A DNA stretch of 64,000 nucleotides from Propionibacteriaceae bacterium (GTDB lineage: Bacteria > Actinomycetota > Actinomycetes > Propionibacteriales > Propionibacteriaceae). Below are positions 1-9,024 of the stretch, in pieces. A program made the translations under genes and the position numbers. The stretch lies in NCBI GenBank assembly GCA_031285845.1, contig JAITVK010000022.1, forward strand, positions 62,001 to 126,000. Direction: 5' to 3'. The notes under the pieces were generated by a model. The model saw only the letters and a program-made list of their open reading frames with translations, had not been told where the DNA came from and did no database searches. The stretch's first letter is position 1, and each line of letters starts with the position of its first letter.

Positions 1-232
1 CATCAGCCGCCGGGTCGGCGGTGTCCATCCCGAAGGTGACGGTGCGGTTCTTGCGGAACAGCCCGACCTCCTGGAATGTGTCGTGGTCGAGCAGGGTGTC
101 CAGGCGCTCACGAGCGGTCTTCTTGCCCTGGGCGTGTTGCTTCTCAATACGCTTGGGGCCACCGCCCGCCTCGGTCTCAGCCCGCTTGTCAGCCAGCTGA
201 GTCACGAGGTCGGTCATAGTCTGTGCAGCCAT
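1..232 (-). CDS. Methylmalonyl-CoA carboxyltransferase 12S subunit (N-terminal part; gene runs off the left edge)
   Basis: This is the first 77 codons of the 12S (carboxyltransferase beta-type) subunit of transcarboxylase, which moves a carboxyl group between methylmalonyl-CoA and biotin. The visible residues show the family start pattern: an acidic helix, EAGGG, then RIEKQHAQGK and TARERLDTLLD, then a FRKNRTVTFGMD stretch, as I recall it from the Propionibacterium 12S protein. The ATG at 232 is preceded by GAGAGGG and lies 3 bases after the stop of the 5S gene, so the two are probably translated from one mRNA. A second in-frame ATG at 217 is possible. The catalytic crotonase-like domains lie outside the window. 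Confidence 0.88.
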   Translation of the reverse strand, partial: MAAQTMTDLVTQLADKRAETEAGGGPKRIEKQHAQGKKTARERLDTLLDHDTFQEVGLFRKNRTVTFGMDTADPAAD

Positions 233-235
233 GGG

Positions 236-1735
236 TCAGGCCCTCTCGACCTTCACGGTGTGCGTGCGCCCGCCCAGCGACACGTTGTACGTGACGGTTC
301 CGATGCCAGCGGCTGTGGCGCCCTTGGCTTTGGCTTCCTTCTCGGCGGCGAGCTCGGCGAAGGACTTGGCCACCGAGTGGGGCCCTTCGGCGCGATGCTT
401 GAAGAAGTCGGTCGCCACTGCCGGGAACTGGGCGTAGGTCAGAACGTCTTCATCGGTTCCGTCGTTGCCTTCAAGCTCCTTGGTCTTGCGAACCAGCTCG
501 TCCCATTCGGGCTTGAGCAGGTCGGCCGGACGGCAGGTGATCGGTTCTTTCTTGGTCTGCTCTTCGGCGATCTTGGCCACCTCAGGGTTGACCTCGCCCA
601 GCGTGTGACCGTAGTAGCCCAACACCAGGTCGGCGAACTCAGCGGTCAGCTTCTTGTAACGTCCGAACAGAACGTTGAACACAGCCTGGGTTCCCACGAT
701 CTGCGAGGTCGGGGTCACCAGCGGCGGATGACCAGCGTCGGCCTTGACCAGCGGAACCTCGGCCATGACCTCCTTGATCTTGTCGCCCGCGCCTTGAGCG
801 CGCAACTGCGACTCCATGTTCGACAACATGCCGCCAGGGATCTGGGAGGCGAAGATGTCGGTGTCGACCAGGACCGACGACTCGAAGTCTTCGTACTTCG
901 GACGGATCTTGGCGAAGTGGTCACGAATCTTGATCAGACGTGACATGTCCAGATCGGTGGTGAAATCGGTTCCGTCGAGCATTTCGACGAAGGATTCGGT
1001 TGGGTTGTGGCCCGGGCCGAGGCTCATCGACGAGATGGCGGTGTCGACCACGTCGGCTCCGGCCTCGATCGCCTTCTGCAAGGTCACCAGCGTGACTCCA
1101 GTGGTCGAATGGCAATGGACATTGATCTGAGTGTCCTCGCCGTACGTCTCCTTGATGCCACGGATGATGTCGTACGCCGGCTGCGGCTTCAACAAAGCGG
1201 CCATGTCTTTCAGCGCGATGGATTGCGCGCCCATGTCCAGCAGTTGGCCGGCCAGTTTGACGTACCCCTCGACGGTGTGAACCGGGGAGATGGTGTAGCA
1301 AATGGTGCCCTGGGCATGTTTGCCCGTCTTGGCGACGGCTTGCATGGCCTTGGCCATGTTGCGCGGATCGTTCACGGCGTCGAAGACGCGGAACACATCC
1401 ATACCGTTCTCAGCGGACTTCTCAACGAACTTCTCAACGACCATGTCCTCGTAATGGCGGTAGCCAAGGAGGTTTTGGCCGCGCAGCAGCATCTGCAACC
1501 GGGAGTTGGGCATCAACTCGCGGAAGGTGCGCAGCCTGACCCAAGGATCCTCGTTGAGGAAACGGATGCAGGCATCATAGGTTGCTCCGCCCCAGCACTC
1601 AACCGACCAGTAACCGGCCTTGTCAAGATCGTCACAGGCATCAACCATGTCTTCGGTGGCCATGCGGGTTGCAAGGAGGCTCTGGTGGGCGTCGCGCAGG
1701 GCGAGCTCGGTTACACCAATTTTTCGCGGACTCAT
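236..1735 (-). CDS. Methylmalonyl-CoA carboxyltransferase 5S subunit
   Basis: 499-residue biotin-dependent carboxyltransferase that transfers CO2 from carboxybiotin to pyruvate, giving oxaloacetate in the Wood-Werkman propionate cycle. It has the HMGL-like TIM barrel followed by the conserved carboxylase domain. The metal and carbamyl-lysine ligands known for this family are visible: Asp15 in LRDAHQS, Lys176 in IALKDMAAL, and His207/His209 in HCHSTTG. Length is close to the known 5S subunit (about 505). I chose the ATG at 1735 because it starts MSPRKIGVTELALRDAHQ, as in the family, and has an AGGG just upstream; the open frame extends 24 codons further but that part is not family-like. It is followed by the 12S gene after 3 bases. 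Confidence 0.95.
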   Translation of the reverse strand: MSPRKIGVTELALRDAHQSLLATRMATEDMVDACDDLDKAGYWSVECWGGATYDACIRFLNEDPWVRLRTFRELMPNSRLQMLLRGQNLLGYRHYEDMVVEKFVEKSAENGMDVFRVFDAVNDPRNMAKAMQAVAKTGKHAQGTICYTISPVHTVEGYVKLAGQLLDMGAQSIALKDMAALLKPQPAYDIIRGIKETYGEDTQINVHCHSTTGVTLVTLQKAIEAGADVVDTAISSMSLGPGHNPTESFVEMLDGTDFTTDLDMSRLIKIRDHFAKIRPKYEDFESSVLVDTDIFASQIPGGMLSNMESQLRAQGAGDKIKEVMAEVPLVKADAGHPPLVTPTSQIVGTQAVFNVLFGRYKKLTAEFADLVLGYYGHTLGEVNPEVAKIAEEQTKKEPITCRPADLLKPEWDELVRKTKELEGNDGTDEDVLTYAQFPAVATDFFKHRAEGPHSVAKSFAELAAEKEAKAKGATAAGIGTVTYNVSLGGRTHTVKVERA

Positions 1736-1950
1736 GTCCCTATCCAACCACGTCTGCGACGAGTTCGGTAATCTTCGTTGACTGCGTGGCACCACGATGG
1801 CCCCCATCGTGATGACGCTTGTGAACAGAGGATATGGCGATCAGGCCGTGTCGGAACGGGCAGCGCGAGGCCCGATCAGGCGTCGGTTGGTTGTCAGCGA
1901 TTGGTTGTCCGCGATCCACACCTGGGCCAGGCACTGTCTACAGTAGAGGC

Positions 1951-2976
1951 GTGAAATACGTGCAGGTCGGTCTGGGTTATCGATGGCAAGCGTTCAAGCG
2001 GGTGCTGAACGACATGGAAGGCTTCGAGCCGGTGGCGATGGTGCTCAGACGTCCGCTCAACGCCGGGGTCCCGGTCTACACCGATCTCGACGAATGCCTT
2101 GGGCGTGCCAAAGCTGACATGGTCATCAGCTTCACTCCGCCCACGGTGACTCCGCAGGTCATCGCGACCTGTGCCGCCCATCAGATGCCGCTGCTGGCAG
2201 AGACGCCACCAGCGATGACGATGGCTGAGCTGGCCGCACTGGAACAGGCGTCGTCGTCGGGTCTGATTCAGATCGCTGAGCAGTACGCGATGATGCCAGG
2301 TCATGCGGCCCGGCTGGCCGCAGTGGCCCGTGGTTTGATCGGTGAGGTGTCGCAAGTCCAGATCTCGTCCACGCAGACCTATCACGCGATGGCGCTCATC
2401 AGGGCGTACCTCGGAATCGGTGTCACGAAGACTGCCGTCGTACGAGCGCATCGCTTTTCTGGACCGCTGGTCGATCCGCTGACACGAGCCGGGTGGACCG
2501 GTCAGACCGCGGCCAAACAGGCGGGGACCGTGCTGGCGTCGGTCGACTTCGGTGAGGGGCTGTCTGGGGTTTACGATTTCACCGACAATCAGACGCGCAA
2601 CCTGCTGCGAACCAGGCGGCTGCTGGTTCGAGGATCCCACGGAGAGATCAGCGGTGACCAGGTCGTACGATTGGCCGGTCACAACCTCATCACCACGACG
2701 TACCTGAATCGCCGCCAAACTGGGCATGACTTGGATTTGAACGGATATTGCACCTATCAGATCACTTTTGGCGATGAGGTTGTGTGGTCGAATCCGTGGC
2801 CCCAAATGCGCTGGAACGACGACGAATTGGCCGTCGCCGAGCTGATGACACGCATGGCGGCCTGGGTTCGCGGAGAGGCCGAGCCGCCGTACCCGCTGGC
2901 CGACGCAGTCTGGGACACCAAACTCGGGTTGGCGATCGAACAGGCCGTGGATCAGGATCAGCCAGTACGAGTGTGA
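1951..2976 (+). CDS. Gfo/Idh/MocA-like NAD(P)-dependent oxidoreductase
   Basis: 341-residue protein with an N-terminal Rossmann-like start (VKYVQVGLGYRWQAF) and the Gfo/Idh/MocA layout: a conserved 'what to do about a child site' segment (DMVISFTPP, then LLAETPPAMT about residues 85-95, equivalent to the EKP/EKPxA region) and a C-terminal beta-sheet domain. The usual lysine of the EKP motif is replaced (AETPPA), so catalysis may differ. Substrate cannot be told. The start is a GTG at 1951; upstream codons in the same frame look non-coding. It is divergent from the transcarboxylase genes, with about 215 bases between them for promoters. Confidence 0.75.
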   Translation: MKYVQVGLGYRWQAFKRVLNDMEGFEPVAMVLRRPLNAGVPVYTDLDECLGRAKADMVISFTPPTVTPQVIATCAAHQMPLLAETPPAMTMAELAALEQASSSGLIQIAEQYAMMPGHAARLAAVARGLIGEVSQVQISSTQTYHAMALIRAYLGIGVTKTAVVRAHRFSGPLVDPLTRAGWTGQTAAKQAGTVLASVDFGEGLSGVYDFTDNQTRNLLRTRRLLVRGSHGEISGDQVVRLAGHNLITTTYLNRRQTGHDLDLNGYCTYQITFGDEVVWSNPWPQMRWNDDELAVAELMTRMAAWVRGEAEPPYPLADAVWDTKLGLAIEQAVDQDQPVRV

Positions 2977-3285
2977 CTTGGGGATCGGTCAGCTCAGCGG
3001 TGATCAGGGTCGCCTCGTTGTCGTACGGCGCGAACGCGTGTTTCACGACGAACTAGCGGTGGCGGATGGTCGCTGCGTGCCGTACGGTCAGCGCGTTCGG
3101 TGCCCTGCCCGTTCAGTCCGGGGGCGCGAAACGGCGCAAAATCGAACCGATTTCTTGGCTGCCGACGATCGGGTATGGGTTATGGGCTCAGATGACCTCA
3201 TTGGCGATGCGAACTGGGGCAAAATCGTCGACGGGGCCGAGATAGGCTCGATTTTGCGGGGTTCTGCCCGGTCGGCGGTAGGGGG
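2977..3285. other. Gene-free stretch with repeated GCAAAATCG motifs
   Basis: Between the oxidoreductase and the DUF559 gene there is no convincing coding frame on either strand. The stretch carries the 9-mer GCAAAATCG at 3136-3144 and 3219-3227 and its reverse complement at 3249-3257; another copy lies at 4564-4572 on the other side of the DUF559 gene. Confidence 0.6.
3219..3257. repeat. Inverted repeat GCAAAATCG / CGATTTTGC
   Basis: Perfect 9-base arms at 3219-3227 and 3249-3257 with a 21-base spacer, 3' to the DUF559 gene. There is no T-run, so it is not a clear terminator. The same 9-mer occurs at 3136 and 4564. Confidence 0.55.
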
Positions 3286-4221
3286 CTATGGAAGACGGCT
3301 CGCGTGCCGCAAGATCAGAGCCGTTTCAACGGAGCGAACGAGTGTGTCGGGTCGGCGCAGCTGGGCAGAGGTCACAGTGATGACTATCCATCCCGCCTCC
3401 TGCAGATCACGCCGACGAAACGCGTCTATTTCCATGTGCCGACGGTCGCCGACGTGAACCGCTCCGTCGTACTCCACGGCGACTTTGGCGCTGGGGTACG
3501 CCATGTCAACATGGTACGTTCTCCCGGCTGAGGGGCACCATACTGCGAAGTTGACTTCCGGGCATGGCAGCCCCGAGCGGATCAGAATCATCCGAGTCCG
3601 CGTCTCGTAGAGGGAATCTGTTCCCGGTTTGACCCAGCGCTGGATTCGTCGGAGGGCTTTGATGCCCGTGGCTCCCTCGAGTTGAAGCAAGCGTTGTGTG
3701 AAGTCCGATTGCGTCAGGAGAGGGTGCTGGCGGCGCATGAGCCCATCGCTGACTTCCACCAGTTCGTCATCGGTGGCGCCGAGAAGCTGCAACAGGTGGT
3801 CGACCAGATGCAGCAAAGGAAAGCGGTCCACGGTTCGGAGGGTGCTCAGGTCGTACGCACGCCGATGGGCGATGACTCCTTGCCGGTGCGGGCGATTCAC
3901 GCCACTGGTCACAAGGAGATGACAGTGCGTCCAGTCTTGGAGCCGCTCCGGCAATGCCACGTCGAGAACATGGAATGCGGTTGGTCCGTACAACACCGCG
4001 CGGGTTGACAGGTGCGCCGCCAACACAGCCCGGACATGGGTGAGTAGACGGGGTCTTCGTGACTCGGCTTCGTTTCCCGGGTCGACGGGTGGCCAATGGC
4101 CGTAGACCCCGTGAGTCAGTCGGTCGTACCCCAAACGCCGGTAGTTGCTGGAGGTGACTGTCCCCTCGTACGACGAGGTGATGTCATCGTTGGTGAATGA
4201 CGGTGATGGTGATGTGGTCAT
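3286..4221 (-). CDS. DUF559 domain protein (PD-(D/E)XK nuclease-like, Vsr-related fold)
   Basis: 311-residue protein. The first two thirds resemble the AbiEi-type/actinobacterial proteins that precede a DUF559 domain. The last 100 residues carry the DUF559 signature: VDMAYPSAKVAVEYDG, then H, then a DAFRRRDLQEAGWIVITVT stretch, which matches the D-x(n)-E-Y-DG-x-H ... R-x2-L-x3-GW pattern of very-short-patch-repair-like nucleases. Function in this subfamily is not established. Start is uncertain: I use the ATG at 4221, but GTG codons at 4227 and 4266 are in frame, and no start has a strong ribosome site. It stands alone, flanked on both sides by repeat-bearing non-coding DNA. Confidence 0.7.
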   Translation of the reverse strand: MTTSPSPSFTNDDITSSYEGTVTSSNYRRLGYDRLTHGVYGHWPPVDPGNEAESRRPRLLTHVRAVLAAHLSTRAVLYGPTAFHVLDVALPERLQDWTHCHLLVTSGVNRPHRQGVIAHRRAYDLSTLRTVDRFPLLHLVDHLLQLLGATDDELVEVSDGLMRRQHPLLTQSDFTQRLLQLEGATGIKALRRIQRWVKPGTDSLYETRTRMILIRSGLPCPEVNFAVWCPSAGRTYHVDMAYPSAKVAVEYDGAVHVGDRRHMEIDAFRRRDLQEAGWIVITVTSAQLRRPDTLVRSVETALILRHASRLP

Positions 4222-4763
4222 GAACACATCGTGACAATTGCGCTGGGCGGGTGGGTGGTTATCCACAGATCGCTTCGCGTCTGTTGTGTCAGTCGGTGGG
4301 CATTTCGCGCGGTGTGGCGATGCGGCGGTTCACTGAGGTGGTCGCGTTCCGAGTTCCCTGATTTCCGCCTCGACGAGGTTGGGGCGGAGAAAAGGGCCCG
4401 CGACGCGATGGGCGCTCCACATGGGGGACCTCGCCCGGTGCGGATTGGTGTCGCCAAGACCTCGCCCGGTGCAGATCGGCGCAATATCGTCGCCTTTCGG
4501 ACTCTGCGATCGATTTGGTTGGGGTAATCGAGCTAGCGAGGGGTGTATTCGGGCTGTAACAGCGCAAAATCGATTGTGAAGCCGGTTTTCCGTCGGTTTG
4601 GGATGGGTTTCGGTTCGCGCATCGCTCGCTAGATCCGCGATGGTACGCCCGGGGAGATCGACGCCAAGGCTGACAGGCGGAGGGTTCGCGCATCGGCCGT
4701 CGGATCCGCGATGGTACGCTGGCGAGAATCGCCGCCCGGCGTACTTTCAGCGTCAGGAGAGAT
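4222..4763. other. 540-base gene-free island with two kinds of direct repeats
   Basis: No frame here looks like a real gene. The stretch holds a 31-base-spaced repeat (CCTCGCCCGGTG at 4429 and 4460), another GCAAAATCG at 4564, and a 71-base-spaced repeat ending just before the TfoX-N gene. The promoter of that gene must lie at the right end. Confidence 0.6.
4612..4719 (+). repeat. Imperfect direct repeat, 71-base period, upstream of the TfoX-N gene
   Basis: GGTTCGCGCATCG occurs at 4612 and 4683, and GATCCGCGATGGTACGC at 4632-4648 and 4703-4719. Both pairs are exactly 71 bases apart, with diverged bases between them. The second copy ends 44 bases before the start codon at 4764, so the unit may be a duplicated promoter/operator region. 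Confidence 0.7.
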
Positions 4764-5084
4764 ATGGCCAGCACCGTCGACTTCGCGGAGTTCGTTTGCG
4801 AGCAGGTACGCGACTGTGGCGCGGCACGGTATCGCAAAATGTTCGGTGACTACATGGTCTATGTCGATGACCGACCGGTGATTCTGATCTGTGACAACAC
4901 GGCGTACGTCAAGATGCTCCCCGAACTGGATGATCTGATGGGCCAGGCGCAGCAGGGGGTTCCCTACGAGGGCGCGAAGCCGCATCACATCTTCGATGTG
5001 GAGAACCACGAACTGGTGGAGCAGGTCGTTGCCACTCTGCTGCCGCTCATCCCGATTCCGAAGCCGAGGACGAAACGCGCGTGA
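4764..5084 (+). CDS. TfoX N-terminal domain family protein
   Basis: 106-residue stand-alone TfoX-N domain. The family core is visible: RKMFGDYMVYVDDRPVILI, followed by ...AYVKMLPE and the PYEGAKPHHIFDVE segment. In gamma-proteobacteria TfoX/Sxy governs competence, but in actinobacteria these short TfoX-N proteins have no assigned role, so no competence function is claimed. The ATG at 4764 has AGGAGAG 6 bases upstream. Upstream lie tandem 71-base repeats. Confidence 0.85.
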   Translation: MASTVDFAEFVCEQVRDCGAARYRKMFGDYMVYVDDRPVILICDNTAYVKMLPELDDLMGQAQQGVPYEGAKPHHIFDVENHELVEQVVATLLPLIPIPKPRTKRA

Positions 5085-5328
5085 GCCGGGTTCGCATGGT
5101 CTTCACCGTGATTCCGCGGCCGCGGAGGAAACGTTGTGAGTGTGGGGGTTGGGGCTGGAAGCTGCTGTGATTCGGCGGTCGAGGAAGACACGCTCGGCCT
5201 GACCGCTGCGACGAGCGACGTCTGGGAGCCATGTGCCACGGGCCACTCGACCACAGTCGTCCCACGGTTCTCGTCTAAGGGGTCTTCCGTTCCAAGTCGG
5301 CGGTGGTGCTCCCCGGTATCCTTGTGGT

Positions 5329-6777
5329 GTGAGATTTCTGACTTCAACTCCCGGGTACGATCTGACGTACGACGATGTGTTCATGGCGCCGAGCCGTTCG
5401 AGTGTGACTTCACGTTTGGATGTGGATGTGACCTCGACGGATTCTCTCGCGTTGCCAACCCCGCTGATCGCGGCCAATATGACGGCGGTGACTGGCCGGC
5501 GGATGGCCGAGACCATCGCTCGGCGCGGTGGTTTGGGTGTGATTCCGCAAGACATCCCCGTCGACGTGGTGGCGGCCACGATCTCTGCGGTGAAGTCGGC
5601 TCACACGGTTTTCGACACGGCGGTGACGGTGACGGGTTCTGACACTGTCGGTGCGGCGCTCGCACTGCTGCCCAAGCGGGCCCATCATTGCGTGGTCGTC
5701 GTCGACGACGCGGGCGCACCGATCGGAGTGATGACGCGCGCTGATGGGGAGCACGTCGACCGTTTCACTCAGGTACGCGACATCATGAAGACGGATCTGG
5801 CGATCGTCGACGCCGAGGCCGGACCGCGCGACGTGTTCCAGAAACTGGCGACCACCAACCATATGATCGCCGTGGCCGTCGACGCTTCTGGCCGCCTGAT
5901 CGGGGTGATGACGAGCAAGGCCGCGTTGCGGTCGACTCTGTACGCTCCGGCGTGTGATGGCGATGGCAGGCTCAAAGTCGCGGTCGCCGTGGGTATCTCG
6001 GGCGACGCCGCGAACCACGCTCGACGCTTGGTGGAGGCGGGGGCCGACGCGCTCGTGCTGGACACCGCCCACGGGCATCAGGATCGCATGATCGCCACCG
6101 TCGCCCAGGTACGCGCGATGTTGGAAGAGTCTGGCTCGTCGATTCCGATCGTGGCGGGCAACGTCGTCACCGCCGAAGGGGTCGAGGATCTGATGCGCGC
6201 CGGCGCCAACGTGGTCAAGGTCGGCGTCGGACCTGGTGCGATGTGTACGACGCGGATGCAAACCGGGGTCGGGCGTCCTCAATTCTCGGCCGTCCTCGAA
6301 TGCGCTGAGACGGCCCGCGGATTGGGTGGGTCGGTCTGGGCTGACGGTGGGGTGCGCCATCCGCGCGATGTGGCGTTGGCTTTGGCGGCCGGCGCTGGCG
6401 CAGTCATGATCGGCTCGTGGTTCGCTGGAACCTACGAGTCGCCCGGCGACCTGATGATGACCGGGGAGGGCCGTGCCTACAAGGAGTCGTTCGGCATGGC
6501 GTCGGCTCGCGCTGTGCGCGCCCGGACGAAGCAGCGTTCGGCGTTCGACCGGGCGCGAGCCGGTCTGTTCGAGGAAGGAATCTCGTCGGCACGGATGTTC
6601 CTCGACCCTCAGCGCCCCGGCGTGGAAGACCTGATCGACTTCATCATGTCCGGGGTGCGCAGCTCCTGCACCTACGCCGGGGCAGCCACGCTGCCGCAGT
6701 TCGCGCGCAACGCCGTGGTGGGTATCCAATCGCGGTCAGGGTACGACGAGGGCCGTCCGCTGGCGACGAGTTGGTGA
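5329..6777 (+). CDS. guaB1: GuaB1 family IMP dehydrogenase-related protein (probable GMP reductase)
   Basis: 482-residue member of the IMPDH/GMPR family. It has the TIM barrel N-terminus ([15 protein letters not shown]), an inserted pair of CBS domains at about residues 95-205, the [14 protein letters not shown] loop with catalytic Cys306, and the SFGMASARA flap region. In mycobacteria the GuaB1 branch has been shown to reduce GMP to IMP rather than oxidise IMP, so a purine-salvage GMP reductase role is the better guess here. Start is the GTG at 5329, chosen because VRFL...YDLTYDDV matches the family start; the open frame upstream is not family-like. The gene appears to be monocistronic. Confidence 0.88.
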   Translation: MRFLTSTPGYDLTYDDVFMAPSRSSVTSRLDVDVTSTDSLALPTPLIAANMTAVTGRRMAETIARRGGLGVIPQDIPVDVVAATISAVKSAHTVFDTAVTVTGSDTVGAALALLPKRAHHCVVVVDDAGAPIGVMTRADGEHVDRFTQVRDIMKTDLAIVDAEAGPRDVFQKLATTNHMIAVAVDASGRLIGVMTSKAALRSTLYAPACDGDGRLKVAVAVGISGDAANHARRLVEAGADALVLDTAHGHQDRMIATVAQVRAMLEESGSSIPIVAGNVVTAEGVEDLMRAGANVVKVGVGPGAMCTTRMQTGVGRPQFSAVLECAETARGLGGSVWADGGVRHPRDVALALAAGAGAVMIGSWFAGTYESPGDLMMTGEGRAYKESFGMASARAVRARTKQRSAFDRARAGLFEEGISSARMFLDPQRPGVEDLIDFIMSGVRSSCTYAGAATLPQFARNAVVGIQSRSGYDEGRPLATSW

Positions 6778-6892
6778 GTGCAGCGGCCGTACCGCTGGGC
6801 CCAGGTCCGCGATTGTACAACCCGGCCCAGGGGTCGCCGACGCTGAGCGCGAACCGTTGGTGAGCTCACGAGAGTCAGACTGAACCGACCGA

Positions 6893-7891
6893 TCACACGG
6901 CCGAGTAGACGGTCACAGCGTCGGCGAGATGTTTGAGGTCGGTCAAATTGTCGATGGTGTCAGCGCCAGCAGTGACGAGAACATAGCGTCGTCCGTTCTT
7001 CTCGGCCAAGCTGGCTAGGCATTGCCCAGAGTGCTCGGTGTGGCCAGTCTTGGCGCCCAACAACGTGAAATCGGGGTAGACGCCATCGGTGTGGCGGAAG
7101 ATCGTGGAGACCACGGTCAGCCCATCGGGGTGGTCGTCGGTGGCAGTGGTGGTGTGGCTGTGGCTGGTGAACACCGTGAAGAACGCAGAATTGTTCAAAG
7201 CCGTTTCGAGCAGGCGGATCAGGTCGTGGATGGTGGAATAGTGATCGGGGTCGTGTGATCCGGTGGTGTTGACGAAATGCGAGCCGGTCATGCCCAATTC
7301 GGCCGCCTTGGTGTTCATCAACCCCGCGAAACTGTCCTCATCGCCTGCGACCCACTGGGCTAAAGTAAGGGCGCATTCGCCGCCGGAGGGAAGCAGCAGG
7401 CCGTAGAGCAAATCTTCGATGGGGACCGTCTCGCCAGCGACGAAACCGGCGGTGGACAGTTCGAGATCTGCCACTTGTCGAAGGGCTGAGGCAGGAACAG
7501 TGACCATCGCCTGGAGGTCGTCGACCCAGTCCAGGACGACCAGCGCCGTCATGATTTTCGTCAGTGAGGCCGGATAGATTCGTTGGTCGGCGTTGAGTTC
7601 CAACAGCGGTGTCGTCGGCGCGTCGAGACTGACGAGCATGGCATTGCTGGAGTTCAACCTCACCGAATCCAGCGTCGTCGACCCCGATGTCGTCGACGCC
7701 ACATCGGTGGTACGGGCGGGGTTGGCCGCTGCCGGATGTGTGATCGGCCCGGGCTGGCGCATGATCGCGCCCACGCCCCACCAGATCAGTGCGATGACGA
7801 CCACGACCGCGATGATCACGGTGGTGACGATCCGGGCGTCACGGGCGGCGCGTCGGCGACGGTGTCGCGGGGGAATCTCCGTCAGATGCAT
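6893..7891 (-). CDS. D-alanyl-D-alanine carboxypeptidase-like serine peptidase (S11 type), membrane-anchored
   Basis: 332-residue low-molecular-weight PBP-like protein that would trim peptidoglycan stem peptides outside the cell. It has a basic N-terminus (RHRRRRAARDAR), one membrane segment at about residues 22-43, and a Thr/Ala-rich linker. The penicillin-binding motifs follow: SLTK (SxxK) and KTGHT (KTG). The middle SxN motif reads PSGGE, with Gly where Asn is usual. The domain is short and lacks a clear PBP5-type C-terminal domain. Start at the ATG 7891 is preferred over a TTG at 7906. It is divergent from the Fpg-like gene. Confidence 0.82.
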   Translation of the reverse strand: MHLTEIPPRHRRRRAARDARIVTTVIIAVVVVIALIWWGVGAIMRQPGPITHPAAANPARTTDVASTTSGSTTLDSVRLNSSNAMLVSLDAPTTPLLELNADQRIYPASLTKIMTALVVLDWVDDLQAMVTVPASALRQVADLELSTAGFVAGETVPIEDLLYGLLLPSGGECALTLAQWVAGDEDSFAGLMNTKAAELGMTGSHFVNTTGSHDPDHYSTIHDLIRLLETALNNSAFFTVFTSHSHTTTATDDHPDGLTVVSTIFRHTDGVYPDFTLLGAKTGHTEHSGQCLASLAEKNGRRYVLVTAGADTIDNLTDLKHLADAVTVYSAV

Positions 7892-8041
7892 GGCGTTCAG
7901 ATCCAATCAGTCGCGGTCATGAAACCCAGAAAGCAGCTTATCAGAGCGTAATACTGAAACCTGGGGCTTACGAGCGGGCTGCGGTAGACCTGAGCCGACC
8001 GATCGCCGTAAGCTGATGTGGTCACAAGAAAGGTCGACCTC

Positions 8042-8881
8042 ATGCTGGAGATTCCTGAGTCCGCCACGATGGCTGAGCAACTGACGCGGCATGTGGGCGG
8101 CGGAAGGATCGCGCGGGTGATCGCTGGCCTGAGCCCGCACGGGTTCGCCTTCTATTTCGGCGATCCGCAGGCGTACGACACCGCGCTGACGGGACGTCGG
8201 ATAGATCAGGCGCGCGCGATCGGCGGCCAAGTGGAGTTGATGATCGACGACATGCGCCTGGTGTTCAGCGACGGGGTCAACATCCGGGCGACGCGGCAGG
8301 GGCGTCTGAGCGATGGCCATCCGCTGCCGAAGAAACACCAGCTACGTCTGGAGTGCGAGGATGGCCGTGGCATCGTCTGCACGGTGCAGATGTACGGCTG
8401 CCTGGCCGCTTTCCCGGACGGGATGAACGACAATCCGTACTATCTGGTGGCGACGAACGCCCGCTCGCCACTGTCCGACTCGTTTGATCGTGGGCATTTC
8501 GACGCGCTCGTCGCACAGGCGAAACCAACCTTGAGCGTCAAAGGACTGCTCGCCACCGAGCAGAGGATCCCCGGATTGGGCAACGGATGTCTTCAAGACA
8601 TCGCCTTCAATGCCCGGGTGAACCCGCTGGCTAAACTCCACGATCTGACCAGCGACGATCTGGATCGACTGTTCGCCAGTGTCAAAACGACTTTGGCGGC
8701 AATGACGGCCGCCGGTGGTCGCGACACGGAGAAGGATTTGTACGGCGCGCCGGGCGGCTACGCGACTCAACTGTCGGCCAAGACTGTCGGGCGCGGTTGC
8801 CCGATCTGTGGCGGTTCGATCACTCGCAAGGCGTATCTCGGCGGCAACGTCTACTTTTGTGAGACCTGTCAGCCCCGATGA
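8042..8881 (+). CDS. Fpg/Nei superfamily DNA glycosylase-like protein without Pro2
   Basis: 279-residue protein with the three-part Fpg/Nei fold: N-terminal beta-sandwich, helix-two-turn-helix (IPGLGNGCLQDIAFNARVNP at about residues 179-198), and a C-terminal zinc finger C-x2-C-x16-C-x2-C (CPIC...CETC). Classical Fpg/Nei begin M-P-E-L-P-E, with Pro2 as the Schiff-base nucleophile and Glu3; here the start is M-L-E-I-P-E, so Pro2 is missing while Glu3 and Glu6 remain. The arginine of the zinc finger beta-hairpin also appears to be absent. The ATG at 8042 has an AAGG 8 bases upstream. A GTG at 8018 would add 8 residues. Confidence 0.85.
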   Translation: MLEIPESATMAEQLTRHVGGGRIARVIAGLSPHGFAFYFGDPQAYDTALTGRRIDQARAIGGQVELMIDDMRLVFSDGVNIRATRQGRLSDGHPLPKKHQLRLECEDGRGIVCTVQMYGCLAAFPDGMNDNPYYLVATNARSPLSDSFDRGHFDALVAQAKPTLSVKGLLATEQRIPGLGNGCLQDIAFNARVNPLAKLHDLTSDDLDRLFASVKTTLAAMTAAGGRDTEKDLYGAPGGYATQLSAKTVGRGCPICGGSITRKAYLGGNVYFCETCQPR

Positions 8882-9024
8882 TCGTCGGCTCACGATCTCG
8901 GGTTGATTCACGATCTTCGATCCGGTCGAGCCACTAAACTGACCAGTGGGTGGTTCAACTACATTTGGGACCCCGACGGCTGCTTCGGTGAGTCTGCGGG
9001 TGGTTCCTGACAAAGGAGACGCGT

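Noticed and set aside
5410..6729. 439-codon minus-strand frame over guaB1
   Set aside because: Antisense shadow of a well-supported gene; low-complexity Arg/His/Gly composition.
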